From Warburgia ugandensis (taxonomy: Eukaryota > Streptophyta > Magnoliopsida > Canellales > Canellaceae), in assembly GCA_035236585.1 (NCBI GenBank), contig CP141136.1, positions 51,167,136 through 51,231,135 of the forward strand: a DNA stretch of 64,000 nt, written 5' to 3'. This document shows, in pieces, positions 24,146 through 37,740 of this stretch. Both the position numbers and the translations under genes were made by a program. Numbering within the stretch: the stretch's first letter is position 1; each line of letters opens with the position of its first letter. Under the pieces are notes generated by a model. That model saw nothing but the letters and a program-made list of their open reading frames with translations. It made no database searches and was not told the DNA's origin.

Positions 24146-26867
24146 TGATAAGTGTTTAATTTTTCATAAAAACAACCCAATTAGGACTTTTAGACCAAAA
24201 TTCATAACACATGCATTTTTTACTTACTAATGAAAAAATTGGTTATTTTGTAGGTCAAGAAGCTAATCTAAGGTGACTATGACATTAGTCAAGTTTTTCT
24301 CATATTTAATTTGGAATTTTCACTTCTTGTAGGAAGTAAGATGTTGATCCAGTGACCGAGATCAATCGGGATGAAATTGAAGATCAGGATCAAAAGATCG
24401 AGTCAAAACCTCAAATTTATCACTTCAATGTAAAACAAAGCCAAGATCATCTTATGGACTAGAAATTGATGAGATTAAAGTAGCTAAATATGGCCAAAGC
24501 GGGCCCATGATGTAAGCCATGTATTTCTACCACCTTTACATGGAAGCCACTTAAGCCATATAAACCATGAATGAAGGTGGAAAGCTAAGGAATTCAAGTC
24601 AAACCATGCAAGCTATTCAAGCCTAGGGTTGAGGCCAAGAAAGCAAGCCAAGGAAGCCTCCTAAGCCAGCCATGAAGATTAGCCAATGAAGCTTTCAAAG
24701 TAAGCTATCTAAGCCATAAAACTAAGCTAAATGGAAGTTTAGGATTGGAGGAGATCCAAGATAATTAACCATGAGATTTTAAGGGATATTTTTAAGATAA
24801 TTAAGAGAAATATTATTAGGATAAGTTAGAATATGGACCAATAGGATTAGAGCCTTTAAAATTTGATGTTTTTCCCACTTTTTTTCTTACCTTTTTATCA
24901 CTTTTCACCTCATCACCTCATCACCAAAGACCACCACGAGTTTGACTTTTTATTCAAGAGTCCTACCATTCCACAAGAATTCCACCTTCCTAAACTCCTT
25001 TCCTAACCATCCAACCAATCCCCACTTCCTAGAAAACCACTTAGCCAATCAATTTTCTCCATGTCACCCCAATTTCCTTCTAAAAGAAATGACACCTATA
25101 TCCTTTTCAAAATTAGAAACCAGCTAGCCCATACTTTTATCTCTCCCTTATGTCATGTTAATTACATCATCTTGCTACTTTATCTTTTACATAACCTTTA
25201 TCATTCAATTCCTTATCCATAGGGACACTTTTCATATGTTTCCTCCCTTTACTAAGTTAGGAAACCACTCATCTATATGTAGTCCCATAGTCCATACGAA
25301 TTTTCTAAGTAGAGGTAGGTTACATACCTTTCAATCAACTTTTTCTTTGGTTTTATTTGCTTTTGGACATTGGAATATTGTTGGTTCTTTTTTTCCTTTG
25401 GTCATCTTGTTATTCTCTTGCTTATTTACTCTCTAATTCAGGTTAATACCTTAGATGTTTTACTTTTGTTCCATTGCTTTAAGTTTTCATTGTTTTGCTC
25501 CTTAGAATTCATGCTACTTTTCAGCCCTTAATCTCTTTCTTCTCCACTCCATTCCATAATTTTTTCTTTGTTATTCCATCAGGATTCAAGTTATTTATTC
25601 TCTGGTAGTGACAACCAAGAGAAGAGCTAGCTTAAATCCTTGATTTCCCCAATTGAATTCTATGTTTTTTATCCTCTTTTTCTCTTAGTTTTAGGCTATT
25701 TTTCCTTAGTTAGTTCACCCACTTAGCCTCAGTTTTTCTCCAAGTCCTTTTTGAGTTTTCTTTACATATCATTATGCTTTAGAGGGTGAGAATTATATTG
25801 GAACTCTTGTTGTTTAGATAGGATTTTAGGCTTTAGAAAAGTACACAAATTCCAAAAAAATTTGATAATTTTATGCTCATAAATTTGATGTAAATTGATA
25901 TGATTCAATAAGGTTCTTTGGGAATTCTTGTTATGGATTGTTTATTTCATAAAATTACTTAATATTTGATTTGTTTTCTTGCATAAAATTTTTGGTTTTA
26001 GTAGCTTTCTAATGTAAGATTTATTAACTATTTTTATATACCGAAATGTGGAAATTGGTTTTATCTTAATTTTGTGCTTTAATTCCAGCCATCAAAACAT
26101 GTTATTTTCCTGAATCCTTAGATACCCATTTATATTTTCATGTTGTTTATTAGTTCCCAAATTTAATTTGCATAGTAATTCATGAAGGTGCATTAAATTT
26201 TACCATCTTTAGGGCCCTAGAATCATGCACAAAGTCCATAAAACATGCGCAATTGTCTAAATCCAATTCCTTTAGATTCTTTGTTAAGTTAGTTACTTAA
26301 TTTAGTTTTTGCAGTAGTTAATTCATTATTTTCAGGTTATTTTAGGTTTATAAAGTTTGATATTAGGAAGTTTTAGGATTTAAGAAGTGAAAATCTCTTT
26401 AATTGTAGTTTTCATTCACATGCATGTTTCTAATTTCTTATTAAAGTTAGTTAGATCTCATTATTTATATGTTTTTGCATGTTCTTTTGGTGTTGGAAGG
26501 TTTCCTAAATTTGTTTTAGAAAGTTTCCAATTCTAGTTTAGGAAAGTGTTAATTTAGGAAGGTTTTAATTTTAGAAAGTGCACTTTTTAGGAAAGTTTTT
26601 CATTTTGCATTTTTCTTGTTTTTGCTTCTTTCCATTTCTTATTTTTGTTTATTTTCCATTTCTTACTTTTACTTAGTTTATAATTATATGTTTTAATTTC
26701 CATTCTTAATTTTGGTAAAAAAAATCACTTGAATTGTGGCTCGGTTAGATAGTTTAAAGTAGAAACCACTAGCATCACAATAATTCACTGCCTATGGGAT
26801 CGACCTTGCTTGCATGAGAATACTGCACTGATTGGTGCACTTGTGAGTTTTAATTAAAATAACAACA
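24146..26867 (+). mobile_element. Ath-E 3' LTR
   Basis: Starts tgataagtgtttaattttt after the PPT and ends ...aataacaaca at 26867 (about 2.72 kb). It is related to the Ath-F LTRs but in the opposite direction, for example the actagcatcacaat block near 26769 mirrors 48920. Beyond 26867 the sequence switches to minus-strand Ath-F 3' UTR. Several short open frames near 24940-25440 lack any known motif. Confidence 0.75.
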
Positions 26868-28190
26868 AGAATCCTCATTCATTAGCACTCTACTAGTTTT
26901 TCACAACTTAATGGAGCGGATTGACAATTTTACAAATCATGCACATTTTAAAAACACTTCATTCTAGTTATTTCTTAGAGTGCATTTGTGTACAACCATT
27001 TAAGTCATGACTTCTAACTAGATCTACTTGAATTTCAATGAAAATATGTCTTAACCTCAAACCCTTACAAGTATACTCTAAAAAATGAAGCTCTCAAATA
27101 AGGGTTTAAACACATCACTCTCATTATGTGACAAGATTCAACAAAGCTAATGGTTCACATAAATTTTTTAAGTACTAATGAGACAAAGGAAAGTGATCCT
27201 TAAGAGTGGATGTCATTACCAAGAATAGTAGGGGTAAGTTACCTTAATTCCTTCTTTTTATATCCCCTTTAAGGCTATATTCCAACTAAGATCCACAAGT
27301 CTTTAATTCAGACAAAGCATTGGCTTGGGCAAAGGTTATGAAAAGAAGGGTATAAAGATTTCAAAGGTTCAAAATGGAGTAGAGATCTTCAATGAATATA
27401 TGTTAGGACACTTTTTGGTTTTATTGAAGTGAATTTCCTTTGTATTCTTGTCTTTCATTTTTTTTCTCTTCTTTTTTTGATACTTTTTTTTCTCATTTAG
27501 CTTCTTTGCAAGAAAGACTGCTAATTTTCTCACTTATTTGAATTTTTGTGCTCTTTTGAAATTTTCTACTAACTCAACTCATTTTGAAAATGGGTAATGG
27601 CAATTTATTTTATCGATTTATTTTGGTTAAGGTGATTGGGGTTAAGAAGGAAAGGCTTAATAGTAGGTTCAAAGGGCTAACTAGTGGTAGATATATTGGG
27701 TAAGCTTTATGTCTTTGGATTGAACAAGGATGGCATATATCATTTCTTAATTTTCCTAAAGCCTATCAAATTTAATAAATTTTCTACAAATATAGCTATT
27801 AATCCTATTTATTCTTGATAATTAACCAAAACAAGGATAACAGGATCACAATAAGTTATGTTCATTGAAGAAACCTATGGAATTACTTATAACTCTTTAA
27901 AAGTAGATAGTCTCTAAACTCACTAGGTTATAAGTCTGTACTAATTTTCCTCAGGGTCTCTAAGTCACATCTCTCTAGTAGTCTTGACTATGTGTTGTGT
28001 GTAAATAGTTTTTGAGAATTAGCTTTCATAAAATGGTTCAACACATGAATAATATGCAAAACTCATCATATACACTCCCATTAAAAGGTGAAAACATTAG
28101 AATTACTAAATTCTGAACATTTAGTTCTCATCATAGTAAGGGAACACTTCCAAATATATATATATATATGTTGAATGCACAAGAAAAATC
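26868..28190 (-). mobile_element. Ath-F 3' untranslated region
   Basis: Minus strand, collinear with Ath-G 36380-37740: the aatcctcattcattagc block, the gtgtacaaccatttaag block, the aaagtgatccttaagagtgg block, and the tgaatgaaacattgtcccc block at the pol end. The PPT-side part is missing; Ath-E lies there instead. Confidence 0.75.
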
Positions 28191-29840
28191 AAAATCCCTG
28201 TATTCATCTACACTTCCCAACCTGAATGAAACATTGTCCCCAATATTTGAAAACATAAGATCCTATATTGAAAGATGCAGAAGATACAGATTTTAAAAAC
28301 ATATGGGTTACCTCCCAGGGAGAGCTAAGTTTTAAGTGGTCAACCAGACATAACGATGAGTGTAATGATGGTATGCTGCATGGGTTCCTGGAGTGGAAAT
28401 CTAAGGTGGGTCATGATACTGAGGTGCCTCTAATAGTATCTCATCAACCTCAGGATTAAGCATATCTAGGAAATGTTTTAACCCATGACCATTAAGTTTT
28501 TAGATTTCTCCATCCTTCTAAATTTTGATGGCCTCATGAGGATAGACAATGCCTACTATATAAGGTCTGGTCCATCTAAATCTAAGTTTTCCTAAGAAGA
28601 GATGCAATTCAAAGTGATATAATAAGACCTTTTGTCCAAGTGTGAAGGATTTTCTTAAGATTTGGCGATCATGTGCAACCTTCATCTGGTCTATGTATAA
28701 TCATGCAGAGTCATATGGATCTTTTCTTAACTCTTCCAACTCACTGAGTTGGAGTTTTTGGTGGGTCCCAATAGAATTTAAGTCAAAATTGAGCTTTACG
28801 ATAGCCCAATATGCTTTGTGCTCTAATTCTACTGTAAGTGGTAGGCCTTTCCATAGCTCAGCCAATAAATTGACATTCCTATAGGGGGTTTTATATGTTA
28901 TACAATAAGCCCACAAAGCGTCATTGAGTCTCATGGACTAGTCTTTCCTACTTGGATTGATTGTGTTCTCTAGAATTCACTTTATCTTCCTATTGGATAC
29001 CTCTACTTGACCACTGGTTTGGGGGTGGTATGAGATAGCTATTCTATGGTTGACATCATACTTTTTTATTAAATTCTTAAATACTTTATTACAAAAGTGT
29101 TTTCCTCATAGCTTGTTATAGCTCTTTGAGTACCAAACCTTATAAAGATATTTTCTTTCAAGAACTTTACCACAACTTTGTGGTCATTGGTTTTGCAGGG
29201 TACAACCTTCATCCATTTGGATGCCTAGTCCACTCCCATTAGGATGTAAACATTTCCAAAAGAATTAGGAAAGCATCCCATGAAATCTATGCCCCAAACA
29301 TCAAATGGCTCTATAATAAGTATTGAGTTTAAGGGCATCATATGTCTCCTTCCTAAACTACCTAATCTTTGACACCTTACGCATGTTGTGTAGTAAGCAT
29401 GTGCATCATTAAATATGTTAGGCATATAAAAACCACACTACAAAATTTTTGTAGCTATCTTTCTTGAGCTACAATGGCCCCCACATGCATGATCATGACA
29501 AAAGGAGATGATTTGATTATGTTCACTATATAGTATGCATCTCCTAATCACCTAATTGGGTTAGTACTTGAATAAGTATGGGTCATCCCAAGTGAAATAT
29601 CTAACATTGGTCAAAAATCTTTTTATCTTGTTTGGTCCAATGATTAGATATTTGTCCTGTGGTAAGATAATTAACAATATCATTATACTAAGGTAATTGG
29701 GAAACATACAATAACTATTCATCTAAGAAGGATTTAGTTATAGGCATGTGATCGCTAGTATTCTACACCACTAGTCTAGATAAGTGCTACAACAATTTTA
29801 GCACCTTTCTTGTCCTAAATTTCTAATTCAAACTCTTGTA
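28191..29840 (-). pseudogene. Ath-F integrase remnant and pol tail
   Basis: Minus strand. The frame 29225-29425 contains an HHCC-type zinc segment (CVRCQRLG) followed by IEPFDVWGIDFMG, which holds the region of the first catalytic aspartate of the integrase core. The frame 28701-28934 holds the C-terminal part with DALWAYCITYKTP and LTVELEHKAYWAI, typical of Athila. The pol tail lies near 28250-28330. The enzyme inserts element DNA into chromosomes. The order after RNase H is normal. Broken in many places; old. Confidence 0.85.
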
Positions 29841-30140
29841 GCAGTAGTATCTAATAGATCAACCTAGGTTTTGCATCCTTTTTAGAAAGCATGTACTTTA
29901 AAGCCGTGTGATCTTAGTACACTATAAATTTAGACCCTAACAAGTAAGGTATAAACTTATCCAAAGCAAACATTATAGCTAACAACTCTTTCTTAGTGGT
30001 CATATAATTGAATTGCCCATCATTTAGTGTTTTACTATCATAACATATGACATGGAGAAGTTTATCGATGAGCTGTCCCAAAATAGCTCCAATGGCATAA
30101 CCCGACACATCACACATAATCTCAAATAGTGCATTCCAAT
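29841..30140 (-). pseudogene. Ath-F RNase H remnant
   Basis: The frame 29914-30117 (minus) reads MCDVSGYAIGAILGQ, then YDSKTLNDGQFNYMTTKKE and LLAIMFALDKF, the standard RNase H blocks of Ty3/gypsy elements of this lineage. It sits between the RT remnant and integrase in the expected order. Fossil. Confidence 0.88.
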
Positions 30141-31000
30141 TTGGTGGTCAGATACTGGGTGTGAAGTCAACACGGCCTTGAGTTGCTCCAATTGCTTTCT
30201 TACAATCCTCATCAAAGTAAAATATGGCCTGCTTTGTAAGTAAATTATAGAGGGGCTTGGCAATTTTGCTAAAATCCTTAATCAAGTATTTGTAAAAGCT
30301 AGCATGTCCTAAAAAGGAGCAGATTTCTTTCACCGTCCTTGGTGGAGGAAGGTTAGATATTAAATCTACTTTTCCTTATCAACTTCTATCCCATTATGTG
30401 ATATTATGTGGCCTAAAACTCTCCCACTTTGTACCATAAAATGGTACTTTTCCCAATTTAAAACAAGATTTGCTATAACTAACTTTAAGTGGTATAGGGA
30501 CTCATCAAATGATGACCCAAATACTAAGAACTCATCCATAAATACCTTAAGAAACCTTTCTGCCATATTAGAAAAAATGTTTAACAAACACCTTTGAAAT
30601 GTAACTAGAGCATTACAAAGCCCAAAAGGCATATGTCAGTAAGCGAAGGTTCCAAAGGGGTAGGTGAAAGTAGTCCTCTCATAATCCTCTAGTGTTATAG
30701 GAATATGATTATAACTAGAGCATCCATCTAAAAAATAGTAATAGTTATGTTCAACTAACCTCTCTAGCATTTGGTCAATGAAGGGTATAGGAAACTGATC
30801 TTTCCTCATGACCACATTCAACATTGAATAGTCAATGTAAACTCTCCACCCGGTGGTCACGTGGGTGGGACTAACTCATTATCCTCATTTTTTATTACTA
30901 TGATCTCGAATTTCTTGGGTACAACTTAAACCGGGCTGACCTAAGTACTGTGAGAGATGGGATTTATAACGCTAACATCTAAAAGCTTTAGGACTTCATC
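30141..31000 (-). pseudogene. Ath-F reverse transcriptase remnant
   Basis: Minus strand. The frame 30636-30860 carries WRVYIDYSMLNVV, then QMLERLVEHNYYYFLDG and TFTYPFGTFAY; the frame 30366-30632 continues with MPFGLCNALVTFQRC, the catalytic-loop region and LVLNWEKYHFMVQ; 30148-30333 holds the connection to RNase H (ICSFLGHASFYKYLIKDF). The set is diagnostic for Athila/Tat RT. This is the best preserved pol in the window, though broken several times. The plus-strand frame 30406-30597 is its shadow. Confidence 0.9.
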
Positions 31001-31900
31001 TCTAACTACATCCTTCATGTAGGGTTTGAGTTGTCTTTGAGCTTCCTTAGAAGGTTTTGCATTTTCTTCTAGGTGTATCCTATGCATGTATACAACTAGG
31101 CTAATCCCTTTGATGTTATTATCACAAGTAAGATTTCATCTGGGCCCAAGTAGGAATATTTCATGTTGTCAGGCAAGGGTTTTTAAGTCCAGAGATGGTT
31201 GTTGCTCTATCGAGAGGATTGGGATATATTCAAAAGGTGGGAGTAGTTCCTCATGAGGACCCCACTTGGAGGTATACGTGATTGGAGCAGCATCTAGAAG
31301 GTTGTTTACCACCTCCATAAACTTAACTATATCAGATTCTCCATTAAAGTGCACGAGATAAGCACTTAGTAGGTCAAAGATGGAAAATGGTGGATGAATG
31401 TCATTAATTAGACACAATCAAATTGACATCACACGAAACATCAACGTTTAAATGTTGTTGATCGGCATTAAAGGCATTTACCTTAGTGCCCTTAAACTCA
31501 TTAAGCCATTCTTGGAATTAATAATGGCATTGGACATCACTAAGAATGGACATCCAAGGATGACCATAATCTCACTACTAGGATCAGATATAGGTGGGTT
31601 GTCCAGTACAATGAAATTAACTAGGTAATAGAACTAATCCACCTTTATCAAGCCATTTTCAACTAAAGCAAAGGGTATCTTAATAGATTTATTTGCTAAT
31701 TGTAGTGTGGTAGTAGTTGGTTTTAACTCACCAAGTCTTAATGCTCATAAACAAAGTATGAAAATAAGTTAAAGTTCTCCTCTCAGTTAAGTAATGCCCT
31801 ATTTATGACATGATTTCCAATAACGCAAGAAATAGTAGGACACCCTTGGTCTCTAAACTTTGGTGGGGTCTTGTGCTGAATCAAAGAGCTTATCAGTCAG
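31001..31900 (-). pseudogene. Ath-F protease remnant and linker to RT
   Basis: Minus strand. 31169-31417 is the acidic linker that joins protease to RT in Athila (it ends PSLDLKTLA, where the family has ELKPLP). The protease proper lies at about 31440-31860, recognised by its plus-strand counterparts ggacatccaaggatgacc (ILG-P region) and gtagtagttggttttaactc, which match the Ath-G protease at 38090-38280 and the Ath-E protease. Several breaks. Confidence 0.7.
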
Positions 31901-33748
31901 TAAGGAAAACTTTCTTTTATATGTTTACCTTTCTTTTTCTTGTCCAGAGCTCTTTTATGAACTTTGCATAGGCGAGTATGTCTTTATTTGCATTGAACAA
32001 TGGAATATTGATTTGGACATATTTAAATACCTCCATTAACTCATTGAAGTTTGTTCCCTTTCTAGCCTTGTTTAGTAACTGAGGAAAAGGGACTTTGCGC
32101 ACTTCGAGTGGCTCCACTATAGGTTCTACAAGGTTTTTTGTCTTTTCTCTTTCGCTTGTGTTTTGGTTGCCTCTTTCTCCTCTGCAGTTTCCTTAGCCTA
32201 CTCTACTTTGTTATTGATCTAACGACAGCTCCTAAGGGTGGTTATAGACTTGGCATGCTCATGAGGGTTAAAGTTTTGAGAACTTGATCCTATCTCAAAT
32301 TGGCCCTTCGGGTTAGGGATGGGTTGATTAGAGAACTGACCCTTTCCTCCTTATGTAGTTCAGCTGACAATTTGCTTACCTACATATCCAACTTGGCTAT
32401 GGCATAAGAGTTGACATTGTTTGAATGTTTACTCTCATTTTGCAACTAGTGTAAGGCCTTTTTTGTATCATCATTATCTTTTAAAAGTTTTTAAAGCATG
32501 GTGTGGATGTTTTCCTTTAAAGATGGTTTCTTTTGTTGCTGAGGTTGTTGGAAACCAGGTGGCTCCTCGAAGAATTAGAGCTTTATGAGGAAATTTTTGG
32601 GTAGGGGGTTCATAGATTGTTCCCCTTGGTAGTTATTCTTTAAGAAGGAAAAGTTGGGATGCCTAGCCCATCTAGGATTATAGGTCTTAGAATATGAGTT
32701 GTTGCTAGGTTGGTGATATGCATTCAATGCATTCGCTTGATCAATAAGATTGTAGTTCAGCACTTTATTTGATGGACAAGATGTGGTTATATGGGCTGGG
32801 ACAGAACATATAACACAAACCTGTTGTGGAGGTTTAAGGGATGAGGTAGACATAAAGGATTTATTTACTCTACTATCAGACTTGACCAATCTTGCTATTA
32901 CAGAATCAAGTTTATGGGATAGATTAGTATGAACTCCTATCTCACAGAGACCCTCTCTTGGTGGGCTAGTTGTTAATCTCTCTTCTATTTGAACAATCCC
33001 ATTATTGGGAATTATGTGCTAGAGTTAGAAAGAACTTGCAAGCCTCACTCTCATCCTTTAGCATGAGGATTTCTCCACTCGCTGCATCTATCATTTGTCT
33101 ATTTTGAGACGTCAATGCCTCATAGAGGTATTGAACTTGCCACCATTTTTCAAATCCATGATGTGGCCATTTCTACAGTAGGTCATTCCATTGTTCCCAA
33201 CATTTGTAGTATTGTTTATCATCCCTTTGTTGGAAATGAATAATTTCACGATGTAGGCATTTGTTTTGTGAATAGAGAAGAACTTGTTCAAATTTTTTTT
33301 TTTATAATTGGTCTCATGTATTGATGGAACCTACGTCCAAGGAATTAAACCATGATTTAGCTTCATCCTTGATAGAGAATGGAATAGCCCAAGCCTAATA
33401 GAATTGTCTGAAAAGTTTCGGAACCTAAATGTGGCACAATTAAGGAAATCATTGATATGTAAGCAGGGGTCTTCTCGATATTGACCATAAAAAGTGGGAT
33501 GTTATTGTATGACTCCCCACTTTAACTTAATGTGGTATGTGTTTGTACGAGGTAAGGCTATTCAAGATGGGTTGTTCAGTTGTAGTGGTGCGTAGAAATC
33601 TCTTATGGTCTTACTCTTGACTTCTACTAGTGTTTTAGCCATTAGGATAGGAACTTGGTTTCTTTCCCGTTATCTTAGGTTGCATTGAATCTCTAGGTTG
33701 GAAGGTGTTAGCTCTGGGTTTTGAGATGGACATCCATGCATAAACTAA
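31901..33748 (-). pseudogene. Ath-F gag remnant
   Basis: Minus strand. The frame 32575-32889 has a CVICSVPAHITTSC segment, a diverged CCHC zinc knuckle, followed by a linker rich in asparagine, proline and tyrosine. The frame 31917-32117 (FKYVQINIPLFNANKDI, then AKFIKELWTRKRKVNI) is the gag-protease border region of Athila. The region 32930-33700 matches the N-terminal gag half of Ath-G (39500-40250). Gag forms the particle that packages element RNA. The gene is cut off from its leader by Ath-G at 33754. Many breaks. Confidence 0.8.
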
Positions 33749-33753
33749 CCTAT
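33749..33753. repeat. target repeat of Ath-G, left copy
   Basis: cctat directly before the LTR start tgttgagctttta. It matches cctac at 47714-47718 in four of five bases. Confidence 0.6.
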
Positions 33754-36152
33754 TGTTGAGCTTTTAGCAAGTGCACGGGCTATTTAATACAGCGTGTGCA
33801 AGTACAGGTCGATCCCACAAGGACTTGCCTTAATGATTTGGAGTTTTAATAAATTTTAATTATTCAAAATTTAAAATTAAAACACAAAATTTAACAAAAA
33901 GTGCAATCAGACTTCAGATGTGTTTAATCAATGAAATTACAAACGTCCAATCCAAAAATACAGAAATTTAATTAAAGAAACAAGAAAATTTCACTTCCCT
34001 AGACTTCTTATCATCAATTTCTTCGGATCTGGTCTCTTAAACTTTGATCAGCCTTCATCAATCTCTTTATGGGGCTTTTGATTGATGATCCACCAGATGG
34101 ATGACACAGATTCCAAAAAATCTAAGAGATCTATGGTAGATAAGAAATTTGAGATTTGGATGGTTTAGATCGCTTTATGGAGTTCAAATTAAATATCAAA
34201 GACTTTAATCAAGCCAAGGGATGTCTTAAGAATGTAATCTAAAGAGGAACTAAAATTATGTTGTGAAAAAGATAAGGAATTAGAGAGATCTATTTTTGTT
34301 AAGCCTAACCTTTTATTAGGTTAATCTAAATCTAAATATATTTAGATTATGCTATTCCTGGATAGACAAAACATAGATAAAGAAGAACTGGAATAGAACA
34401 GGGACATAGATGGTATTAAAAAGAGGTCAAAGCTGGAATTAAATTAGATATGCAATGGACAAAAATGGATCTTAAGTTAAAATCTAATCAAAACATAAAA
34501 AAGAAATAAGAAAACCTAAGTAGGAGAAGAAGGAAGCCGGAGAAGGAAGAGAAGAGAAGAGGAGGAAAGCGGAGGATGTGAGAAAACTTGTGTTAGGTTT
34601 TCTTCATTTTCTTCATTGAAGATGCTGATGGAAGTAGAGGAGGATGCCGACCTCTAGTGTAGTTAATTTGACACTATGTAGCAGTAGTGGAGGGAGAATG
34701 GAGACGACAACCCATCAATGTTGAAAATAGAGGAAACGATGTCGAGTGGGACTGATGCATGCTGGGTTGGACTATGTGATGCTGGTCTCCCATGGAGAGC
34801 AGACAAGGGCAAAGGGCGACTGGGGCTAATAATAAAGAGAATAGAGGCATGCCAGTCTGGTTCAAATGGGGGCAGAAGCTAGTGAAGAGGGTGTGGTAGA
34901 GGGACAGAGGAGAGAGATGCAAGGCCTAATGCTAGTGATTAGAGAACCAAGCCCTGGAAGATGACAACTAGACTGAACAGAGGATGGATCTGCGTGGCTA
35001 GTGGTGAATGGGACAGTGGTGTTGGTGTGGTAGGGAGATGGAGAATGCGGGAGGTGGAGTAGATTGGTGGGAAGGGTTTGATAGCTTGGGTGATCTATCT
35101 AATTGGGTTAGTTTGGGTGGTGATAGGCAGAGTGGGTTGACTAACAGATAGGTGGAATAGGGAGGCTAAGAGCAGGGGGAGGGGGAGAGCTGTGGAGAAA
35201 AACAATGACCCTGAGCATCATTTAGTGTGGTAAAATAGGACTCACTGATCAACGTAGAGAATTTTGGTCAGTGTGTGGAAACAAGGAAGGTGGCTTGGTG
35301 GTGAAGAATTGAGTGACATGATGAAGGAGAGATCTAGGCAGGTGGAGATGGCATGCTTGGACTGGTGATCTAGTGGTGCTATGTTGGTGCGGTGAAGTAG
35401 TGAAGTGGAAACAAAGAAAGGAGAAGAAGATTAGAGAATTATGGTGGAATAATGAAAGAAAAATGATGAAGGAAAAAATTGAAATATAGCAAAAAAAATA
35501 AGACGAAAAGAAAAATGGAAAACAGTAATATGATGAAGCAAAACACAAAAAAAAATATAAGAGAAGGGGGATGTGGTCTACTGCGAGTCTTCCCTTCCGC
35601 TACCTCCTATAGTCCAAAGGGGGTTGAAGAGTGCAGATTAAAGAGAGTGGAGGGAAAAGAAGATATAGGTGGGATGGTTTCCTTTGTAAGAGGAAACCCA
35701 AGAGAAATTAGAAAGCAAGGGAGTGGTGAAGCAAGAAAAGTGCAGTGGAAAGAGAGGGGGAGAATGGAATGGGAAAGAAGGTGGTAGCCTACCTCCCACC
35801 ACCTTCTAATTTGCCTTCTTCTACTTTCATTCTAGCTTACTTTTTCTAACTATTTGGACCTTCTAAATTTTCTCCATGTTTTCCTTTAAAACAAAGATTC
35901 CTTTAACAATTTATTCCATCTACACCATTGAATTTCTGTTGGGTGATTTGTACCATTGAAATTTGATATGAACCATACATAACCATTTGATTAGCTCTAA
36001 TGTTCATCTGACCTTTAAATTTGACAATATACAGTTAGATGGTCAATTTTAACTAAATTTCATATTTTATTTAAAAATCATGAAATTTATGAGTTAGATG
36101 ATCTAATTAAATGCTAAAGTAGGGGTCTTTTGGTAAAATTCAACACTTAACA
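33754..36152 (-). mobile_element. Ath-G 3' LTR
   Basis: On the minus strand it starts at 36152 (tgttaagtgttgaatttta) beside the PPT (reverse complement of caccacccaactag) and ends at 33754. About 2.4 kb. Its body is unlike the Ath-F/E LTR and has a purine-rich half (about 34500-35790). It matches the Ath-G 5' LTR (41337-42009 and 47146-47713) at about 85 percent by eye; that copy is shorter. The site aagag at 35627-35631 corresponds to the uninterrupted target of LL-2. Short open frames here have no known motif. Confidence 0.75.
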
Positions 36153-37740
36153 CACCACCCAACTAGCATTCTAATAGTTCTGAGCAAAACATGTGAAATT
36201 TTTTTTACAAAAACTGACACATGGTGCCACTTTCATAGGTACTCACTATGCATTTAGCATGTGCAACAAGCCCTTAAACCCATAGGTTACCCCTAGTGGA
36301 CGAGTTAGGCCTTGTAAGGGTTTACAGTGAATATACCCAAAAAATTCAATAAAGCTAAGTCTCGTATTTTATCTCAAGGAATCCTCATTCATTGGTAATC
36401 TACTAGTTTTTCACAACTTAATAGAGATGATTTGACAAATTAACACATCATACACATATTAAAGACATTTTATTTGAGTCATTTCTCAAAGTGCTTGTGT
36501 GTGTGTACAATGACATAAATCTTGACTTTTAACTGAATATGCTTAAATTCCATTGGAAATATGTCTGGACCTCAAATTCTCACAGTTATACTCTTAGAAA
36601 TGAAACTCTCAAATAAGGGTTTAAACATATTTCTCTCATTATGTGACTGAATCCAATAAGTTAATGGTTCACATAAATCTTTTGAATGATCATAAGACAA
36701 AGGAAAGTGATCCCTAAGAGTGGATGTTATCACTAATTTATGGACAATTTAACTTAATTCCTTCCTTTTATCTCCTCTTTAAGGCTATGTTCCACTTTAG
36801 ATCAATAGGTCTTTAACTAGGATGAAACATAGGCTTAAGATAGCTTCAAAAAAGAAGGGTATAAGGATTTCAATGGCTCAAAATTGAGTAGAGGTCTTCA
36901 ATGAGTATCTGTTAAGGCAACTTTTCTTTTGGGTTGTACTTGAAGTGAATATCTCTTTTATATTTTTGGCTTTCTCTTTTTATTTTTTTTATTTTTTGGC
37001 TTTTTTTGGAAGAAAAATAGCTGATTTTCACACTTCTCTTACTTTTTGTCCTATGTTTAAACTTTCACTACTAACTCTACTCATTTTGACAATGGTTAGT
37101 TGATATTTATTTTACTGGCTTGTTTTGGGTTAAGGCAAATGGGGTTAAAAAAAAAGGCTTAATAATAGGGTTAAAAGGGCTAACTAGAGGTATGATATAC
37201 TAGGTAGGCTTTATATCTCTAGCCTGAGCAAGGATGACCTATATCATTTCCTAGGTTTCCTAAAGCCTATCAGATTTAGTAAATTTTCTAAAAATAAAGA
37301 AATTACTCCTATTTATTCTTGATGTTTAATCAAAACAAGGATAATAGGATCACAATAATTTATATACGCTGAAGAAATGTGGAATTACTTATAACTCTCT
37401 GAAAGAAGATAGTCTCTAAACTCACTGGGTTATAGGTCTCCATTGATTTTCCTATAGGTCTCTAAGTCATACCTCTCTATTAGTCTTGATTATGTGTTGT
37501 ATGTAAATGGTTCTTGAGAATTAACTTTCATAAAATGCTTCAACACATGAATGATATGCAAAACTAATCATATGCATTCACATTAAGAGATGAAAATAGT
37601 GGAATTACTAAACTTTAAACATCCAATTCTCATCATAGTAAGGGAAATCTAAAAACTTTTTTTTTTTAATTTTTTTTTCAAAAGAAGCAAGAAAACTCAA
37701 GAAAATTCAAAATCTCTATGTGCATTTACACCCCCCAACC
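36153..37740 (-). mobile_element. Ath-G 3' untranslated region with PPT
   Basis: Minus strand; the PPT is at about 36153-36166. Ordered blocks are shared with Ath-B, D, E and F, for example gcatttagcatgtgcaacaa, gtgtgtgtgtacaatgac and tgaatgaaacattgtcccc at the pol border. No env-like frame. Poly-T/A runs occur near 36960 and 37655. Confidence 0.75.

Noticed and set aside
24942-25436. Two plus-strand frames (61 and 93 codons) that might be host exons
   Set aside because: They lie inside the Ath-E LTR, are low-complexity hydrophobic or Ser/Pro-rich, and show no motif or splice context.
35479-35787. 102-codon lysine- and glutamate-rich plus-strand frame
   Set aside because: Composition follows the purine-rich half of the Ath-G LTR; it is antisense to the element and interrupted in the sister LTR.
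36153-37740. Possible env-like gene between pol and 3' LTR, as in some Athila elements
   Set aside because: No frame of useful length and no signal peptide or membrane segment was visible in this region of any of the five copies.
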